From NCBI GenBank assembly GCA_964495595.1, contig CAZBWH010000002.1:1-64000 (forward strand): 64,000 nt of DNA. The letters run 5' to 3'. Made by a program: the position numbers and the translations under genes. Within the stretch, counting starts at the first letter, position 1, and each line of letters opens with the position of its first letter. Of this stretch, positions 60,156-64,000 are shown piece by piece. This DNA comes from CALMFQ01 sp964495595. Its GTDB lineage: Bacteria; Pseudomonadota; Gammaproteobacteria; Burkholderiales; SCOH01. Below the pieces are notes generated by a model that searched no databases, had not been told where the DNA came from, and was given only the letters and a program-made list of their open reading frames with translations.

Positions 60156-61553
60156 ATGCTCAGACTATTCAATCATTACATCCCAGTCTCAACCCTGATC
60201 CTGTTGCTCGTCGAGGCGATCATGCTGATGGCCTCGACCTATCTGGTCGAGTGGCTGCCCTGGCAGATGCTCGGTGTGCCTGGCATGCAGGCGCTGGTGG
60301 TCCCGGTGTGGCCAAAGGCATTGTTCGTGACGCTGGTCATGCTGAGCGTGATGGCTGCGAGCGGCTTGTATCACTCGGAGTTCCGTAACGGTATGTCTGA
60401 AATCGGTGTCCGGCTGGCGCTGGCATTTGCGGTGGGCGGGCTGGCGCTGGTGTTGCTGGTCTACTGGCTTGGGTCGATGCGGTTTGGCGTCCGCGAAATG
60501 AGTTGGTCGCTGGCCATTGCAATGCTGTTGCTGCTGTTCGTGCGACTGCTGTTTTTCCGCTGGACCCGGCTGGGCGTGTTCAAGCCGAGGATTCTGGTGT
60601 TGGGCACCGGCAGTCGGGCGGTGAAAGTGGATGAGGTGTCGCAGGCCCGTTTTGGTGGCGGCGTGGAGGTGGTCGGCTATCTCTCGTCCAACATGACGCC
60701 GCACGCGGTGGCTGCCTCACGGATTCTGCCGGAAGACGAGTCGCTGTTGACTGCCGTCGAGAAACACGGGGTGAACGAAGTGGTGATTGCGATCCGCGAC
60801 CGGCGCGGTGGCAACATGCCGATACATGAACTGCTCAAGTGCCGGATGCAGGGGATCAAGGTGACGGAGTTGTCGAGTTTTTTCGAACGTGAATGCGGCC
60901 AGATCAAGCTGGACTCGCTGAACGCCAGCTGGATGGTGTTCAATGACGGCTTCAACCAGTCGGGGGCACGCGATGCGGTCAAGCGGATTTTTGACGTCGT
61001 GGCCAGTGCCGTACTGGTGTTGCTGACCTTGCCGGTAATGCTGCTGGCCTGGCTGCTGATCAAGCTGGAAGATGGCGGCCCGGCGTTTTACAGTCAGGAA
61101 CGGGTGGGTGAAAACGACCAGATATTCACCATCTACAAGTTCCGCAGCATGCGCATTGATTCTGAAAAAGATGGCAGGCCGCGCTGGGCCTCGGCCAACG
61201 ATGACCGGATTACCCGTGTGGGCCGGGTGATCCGCAAGATTCGGGTGGATGAGTTGCCCCAGGTGTTCAATGTCCTGCGGGGGGATATGAGCTTTGTCGG
61301 TCCGCGCCCGGAACGGCCTTATTTTGTCCAGAAACTGGAAGCCGAGATTCCCTATTACGGCGTTCGTCATTGCATGAAGCCGGGTATTACCGGCTGGGCG
61401 CAGGTGCAGTACGACTATGGCTCCTCGGTCGATGATGCTGTCGAGAAGCTGCAGTACGATCTGTACTACGTCAAGAATCATTCCCTGTTTCTGGATGTGC
61501 TGATCCTGTTCCAGACCGTGCAGGTTGTGCTGCTGGGCAAGGGGGCCCGCTAA
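60156..61553 (+). CDS. PEP-CTERM-associated sugar transferase (EpsB_2 type)
   Basis: A 465-residue polyprenyl-phosphate sugar transferase that starts exopolysaccharide repeat assembly. Four N-terminal transmembrane helices, a Rossmann-like region (RILVLGTGSRAVKVDEV), a fifth helix and the bacterial sugar transferase domain (KRIFDVVASAVLVLLTLPVM, GPAFYSQERVGENDQIFTIY, VDELPQVFNVLRGDMSFVGP, GITGWAQVQYDYG). The N-terminal LRLFNHYIPVSTLILLLVEA fits the exosortase-linked EpsB_2 subgroup. The ATG at 60156 is used; an upstream frame adds basic residues unlike the family. The genes for PrsK and PrsR follow directly. Confidence 0.88.
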   Translation: MLRLFNHYIPVSTLILLLVEAIMLMASTYLVEWLPWQMLGVPGMQALVVPVWPKALFVTLVMLSVMAASGLYHSEFRNGMSEIGVRLALAFAVGGLALVLLVYWLGSMRFGVREMSWSLAIAMLLLLFVRLLFFRWTRLGVFKPRILVLGTGSRAVKVDEVSQARFGGGVEVVGYLSSNMTPHAVAASRILPEDESLLTAVEKHGVNEVVIAIRDRRGGNMPIHELLKCRMQGIKVTELSSFFERECGQIKLDSLNASWMVFNDGFNQSGARDAVKRIFDVVASAVLVLLTLPVMLLAWLLIKLEDGGPAFYSQERVGENDQIFTIYKFRSMRIDSEKDGRPRWASANDDRITRVGRVIRKIRVDELPQVFNVLRGDMSFVGPRPERPYFVQKLEAEIPYYGVRHCMKPGITGWAQVQYDYGSSVDDAVEKLQYDLYYVKNHSLFLDVLILFQTVQVVLLGKGAR

Positions 61554-61567
61554 GCGGGGGGGGCAGG

Positions 61568-63649
61568 ATGAACGCCAACAGCCTCAGCTATGCCATAGCG
61601 GCGCTCGCGTTCGGTTCGCTCGGGCTCTGGGTGGCACGTGCCCGGCGCGGCGAGCCGGTTTCTCGGCTGCTCGCAGTCGCCTGTCTGATTTCGGCCTTGT
61701 GGGCACTGGCGTATCTTTTGGGTACGCGACACCTTCCTTACGGGGTGCTGGAGGTGCTGCGTAATGCCGCGTGGTTTGCCTTCCTGATCAGCCTGCTGGG
61801 GCCGCTGCGCCCCATCTCTTCGCCGCGCTGGCTGCTGGCTGCGTACTGCGGGCTGGCGTTGCTGCTGGATGGGCTGCTCTGGCTGGGCGTATTGCCCAGA
61901 TCAGCCTTGTGGATACTGTTTGCCGGAGCGCCTGCTGCGTTGTTGCAGGCAGTAATCGGACTGGTGTTGCTGGAACAGGTGTATCGCAACACGATTCCTG
62001 ATCACCGATGGGGAATCAAGTTCGTTTGCCTCGGACTGGCGAGCATTTTCGGTTTTGATTTTTACCTGTTTGCACAAACGGTGTTATTCCGCGCCGTCGA
62101 TGTGTCGTTATTGCAGGCCCGCGGGCTGGTCAACGCGCTGGCCGTGCCGTTGATCCTGTTGTCGGTGTTGCGCAATCCGGGATTTGCCTTGCGTTTCACC
62201 GTTTCGCGCCGGGCGCTGTTTCATTCCGCCAGCCTGCTGGCCGCCGGCATATACCTGTTGCTGATGGCTGCTGCCGGCTATTACATCCGCTACTTTGGCG
62301 GTGACTGGGGCGGGGTGTTTCAGGTTACCTTTCTGGTCGGTGCGGTGCTGGTGCTGCTGGCAGCAATGTTTTCCGGCACGCTGCGGGCTTATGTGCGGGT
62401 ATTCCTGTCCAAGCATTTTTTTGCCTATCGCTTCGACTATCGTGAAGAATGGCTGCGCTTCACCCGCTCGCTGTCCGAGGGCGAGCCGGGCCTGCATCTG
62501 CGCGAGCATGCAGTGCGGGCAATGGCTGCATTGATTGACAGCACCGGGGGCGCGTTGTGGATGCGCGGCGAGGAGGGCGGCTTCCGGCATGTCGCACACT
62601 GGAACATGCGTGATGCGACGGGTGACGAGCCGGCTGGCAGCGCGTTTTGCCAGTTTCTGGAGCGCAAGCAATGGGTGATCGATACTGACGAATTCGACCG
62701 TCTGCCGGAGTCCTATTCCGGGCTGTCCGAGTTGCCTGGCTGGTTGACGGCGATGAGCGCTGCTCGTTATGTGGTGCCATTGGTGCTGCACGACCGGCTG
62801 ATCGGCTGGATCGTGCTGGCGCCTTCACGCGGCAATCTGCAGCTGAACTGGGAGGTCAGTGACCTGTTGAAGACGGCGGGACGCCAGGCTGCCGGTTATC
62901 TGGCTCAGCTGGAGGCGGCGCAATCGCTGCTGGTGTCACGCCAGTTCGAGTCATTCAACCGGATGTCGGCGTTTGTCATTCACGATCTGAAAAACGTGGT
63001 GGCACAGTTATCGCTTTTGTTGGCCAACGCGGCCCGGCACAAGCACAACCCTGCGTTTCAGGAGGATATGCTGGAGACGATTGGCCACGCCATCGACAAG
63101 ATGAACCGGTTGCTGATGCAACTGCGCAAAGGCGCACAGCCCATCGACCGCCCGGACCGGATCGATCTGGCCGGCTTGCTGAACAAGGTGGTGATGTCCC
63201 GGCAACTGGCCCGTCCCCAGCCCGAACTGCTGGCCTCCGGGCCGGGGCTGCTGGTGCATGCCGATGCCGATCGACTGGAACGCGTAGTCGGCCATCTGGT
63301 GCAAAATGCCATCGATGCCTGTCAGGGGCGGGGGCAGGTCACGGTCTCTGGCATCGCCGAATCGGACCGTTGGTTGCTGCTGTCGGTTACCGATACCGGG
63401 AGCGGGATGAGCGAACAATTCATCCGTGAACGGCTGTTCCGGCCGTTTGAATCGACCAAGGCAATGGGTATGGGTATCGGCACTTACGAGAGCCGGGAAT
63501 ACGTCAGGCAACTGGGGGGCGATATTCTGGTCGAGAGCCTGGAGGGGCAGGGGACGACGTTTCGGGTGAGATTGCCGCTGGCATCCGCAGCAAGCGGGAT
63601 CGTCGGCCAGCCGACTGATCCCAGAGGAGAACGGTGTGACGCAGCATAA
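61568..63649 (+). CDS. prsK: PEP-CTERM system histidine kinase PrsK
   Basis: A 693-residue membrane histidine kinase. Eight or so N-terminal transmembrane segments (residues 5-280), a GAF-like region (about 300-450) and a kinase core with the phospho-acceptor His in SAFVIHDLKNVVAQLSLLL, the N box NAIDACQGRG and the G boxes DTGSGM and GMGIGTYESREYVRQLGG. FVIHDLKN and the long membrane part are typical of PrsK, partner of PrsR in regulating PEP-CTERM/exopolysaccharide genes. It overlaps prsR by 14 bases. Confidence 0.92.
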   Translation: MNANSLSYAIAALAFGSLGLWVARARRGEPVSRLLAVACLISALWALAYLLGTRHLPYGVLEVLRNAAWFAFLISLLGPLRPISSPRWLLAAYCGLALLLDGLLWLGVLPRSALWILFAGAPAALLQAVIGLVLLEQVYRNTIPDHRWGIKFVCLGLASIFGFDFYLFAQTVLFRAVDVSLLQARGLVNALAVPLILLSVLRNPGFALRFTVSRRALFHSASLLAAGIYLLLMAAAGYYIRYFGGDWGGVFQVTFLVGAVLVLLAAMFSGTLRAYVRVFLSKHFFAYRFDYREEWLRFTRSLSEGEPGLHLREHAVRAMAALIDSTGGALWMRGEEGGFRHVAHWNMRDATGDEPAGSAFCQFLERKQWVIDTDEFDRLPESYSGLSELPGWLTAMSAARYVVPLVLHDRLIGWIVLAPSRGNLQLNWEVSDLLKTAGRQAAGYLAQLEAAQSLLVSRQFESFNRMSAFVIHDLKNVVAQLSLLLANAARHKHNPAFQEDMLETIGHAIDKMNRLLMQLRKGAQPIDRPDRIDLAGLLNKVVMSRQLARPQPELLASGPGLLVHADADRLERVVGHLVQNAIDACQGRGQVTVSGIAESDRWLLLSVTDTGSGMSEQFIRERLFRPFESTKAMGMGIGTYESREYVRQLGGDILVESLEGQGTTFRVRLPLASAASGIVGQPTDPRGERCDAA

Positions 63650-64000
63650 GGGAACCTTATTGGTCGTGGAAGACGACCCCGGCCTGCAAAAGCAGATGCG
63701 CTGGAGCTTTGATGGTTACGAGGTGATCGTGGCGGGGGATCGTGAAACTGCGCTAGCCCAGCTTCGCCGCTACGAGCCACCGGTGGTGACCCTGGATCTC
63801 GGACTGCCGCCCGATGCCGATGGCGCCACCGAGGGCCACGCAACGCTGGAACAGATGCTGGCGCTGGCGCCTGACACCAAGGTGATTGTCGTCACCGGCA
63901 ACCAGGATCGGGAAAATGCAGTGCGCGCCATTGCCAATGGTGCCTACGATTTCTATCTCAAGCCGTTTGAGCCGGACACCCTGCAGCTGGTGGTCGATCG
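63636..64000 (+). CDS. prsR: PEP-CTERM system response regulator PrsR, 3' end cut by window
   Basis: Only the receiver domain is inside the window. It starts at GTG 63636 (preceded by GAGGAG) and shows TLLVVEDDPGLQKQM, the phospho-acceptor Asp in VVTLDLGLPPDADGATEG, the Thr in VIVVTGNQD and the Lys in FYLKPFEPD. Known PrsR proteins go on with a sigma-54 interaction domain and a helix-turn-helix; these would be beyond base 64000. The start lies inside prsK, so the pair is coupled. Confidence 0.92.
   Translation, partial: MTQHKGTLLVVEDDPGLQKQMRWSFDGYEVIVAGDRETALAQLRRYEPPVVTLDLGLPPDADGATEGHATLEQMLALAPDTKVIVVTGNQDRENAVRAIANGAYDFYLKPFEPDTLQLVVD

Overview
The window comes from a GC-rich, Gram-negative betaproteobacterium. 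The best fit by eye is the order Neisseriales (Chromobacteriaceae-like). Signs are the metX-metW pair, a three-subunit pntAA/pntAB/pntB transhydrogenase, a PEP-CTERM/exopolysaccharide regulatory module (EpsB_2-type transferase, PrsK, PrsR), many chemoreceptors and TonB/Fur-type iron uptake. No database search could be run, so names rest on recognised motifs, gene order and length.

Layout. 1-4.6 kb: end of a chemotaxis operon (chemoreceptor, CheW, CheR, CheD, bacteriohemerythrin, CheB). 4.8-9.1 kb: small hypothetical genes, a GntR/FCD regulator, a RhlB/YjiC-like glycosyltransferase and a soluble CZB chemoreceptor. 9.2-16.7 kb: a haem-type TonB receptor behind a possible Fur box, then an exported CobN-like chelatase with a C-terminal membrane anchor, an ExbB/TolQ-like protein and a DUF2149 protein that looks like ExbD. 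16.8-19.2 kb: a solute-binding protein, a small protein and the GTPase YlqF. 19.3-21.1 kb: a strong Fur box before a HemS-like half protein and a DUF2325 protein. 21.4-30.9 kb: an accessory block of secreted proteins: lectin-fused metallophosphatase, two paralogous Cys-rich proteins, imelysin plus DUF1513, a GH99-like enzyme with the same lectin module, and a lipase-like hydrolase. 31.0-31.7 kb: IS66/IS3 scars. 31.7-33.8 kb: Card1/DUF1887 nuclease, cytochrome c', YkgJ-type protein. 33.9-39.9 kb: chemoreceptor, PstS-like protein, porin, histidine kinase, PEP-CTERM-like protein. 39.9-48.3 kb: DUF1456, TetR with a flavoprotein, metXW, hpt, upp, a yybP-ykoY (Mn) riboswitch with a GDT1-type exporter, and a TSUP permease. 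47.7-52.9 kb: TetR regulator and a molybdopterin oxidoreductase, ferredoxin reductase, ferredoxin and thioesterase operon. 53.6-56.5 kb: pnt operon. 56.8 kb: tRNA-Gly(CCC). 57-64 kb: surface polysaccharide genes and the PEP-CTERM regulatory pair, the last gene cut by the window end.

Iron is the recurring theme: the HmuR/HmuS-like locus, the Fur-box HemS-like/DUF2325 pair and imelysin/DUF1513 all lie between 9 and 27 kb. The most interesting system is the apparent proton-channel-coupled periplasmic chelatase at 11.8-16.7 kb, which together with the receptor could take iron (or metal) out of an imported tetrapyrrole outside the cytoplasm. A dispersed palindromic repeat, built around the core CTGCAAGCCGCTCTGG, sits in at least six intergenic gaps. 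One polysaccharide gene carries an in-frame TGA inside its conserved active-site motif.
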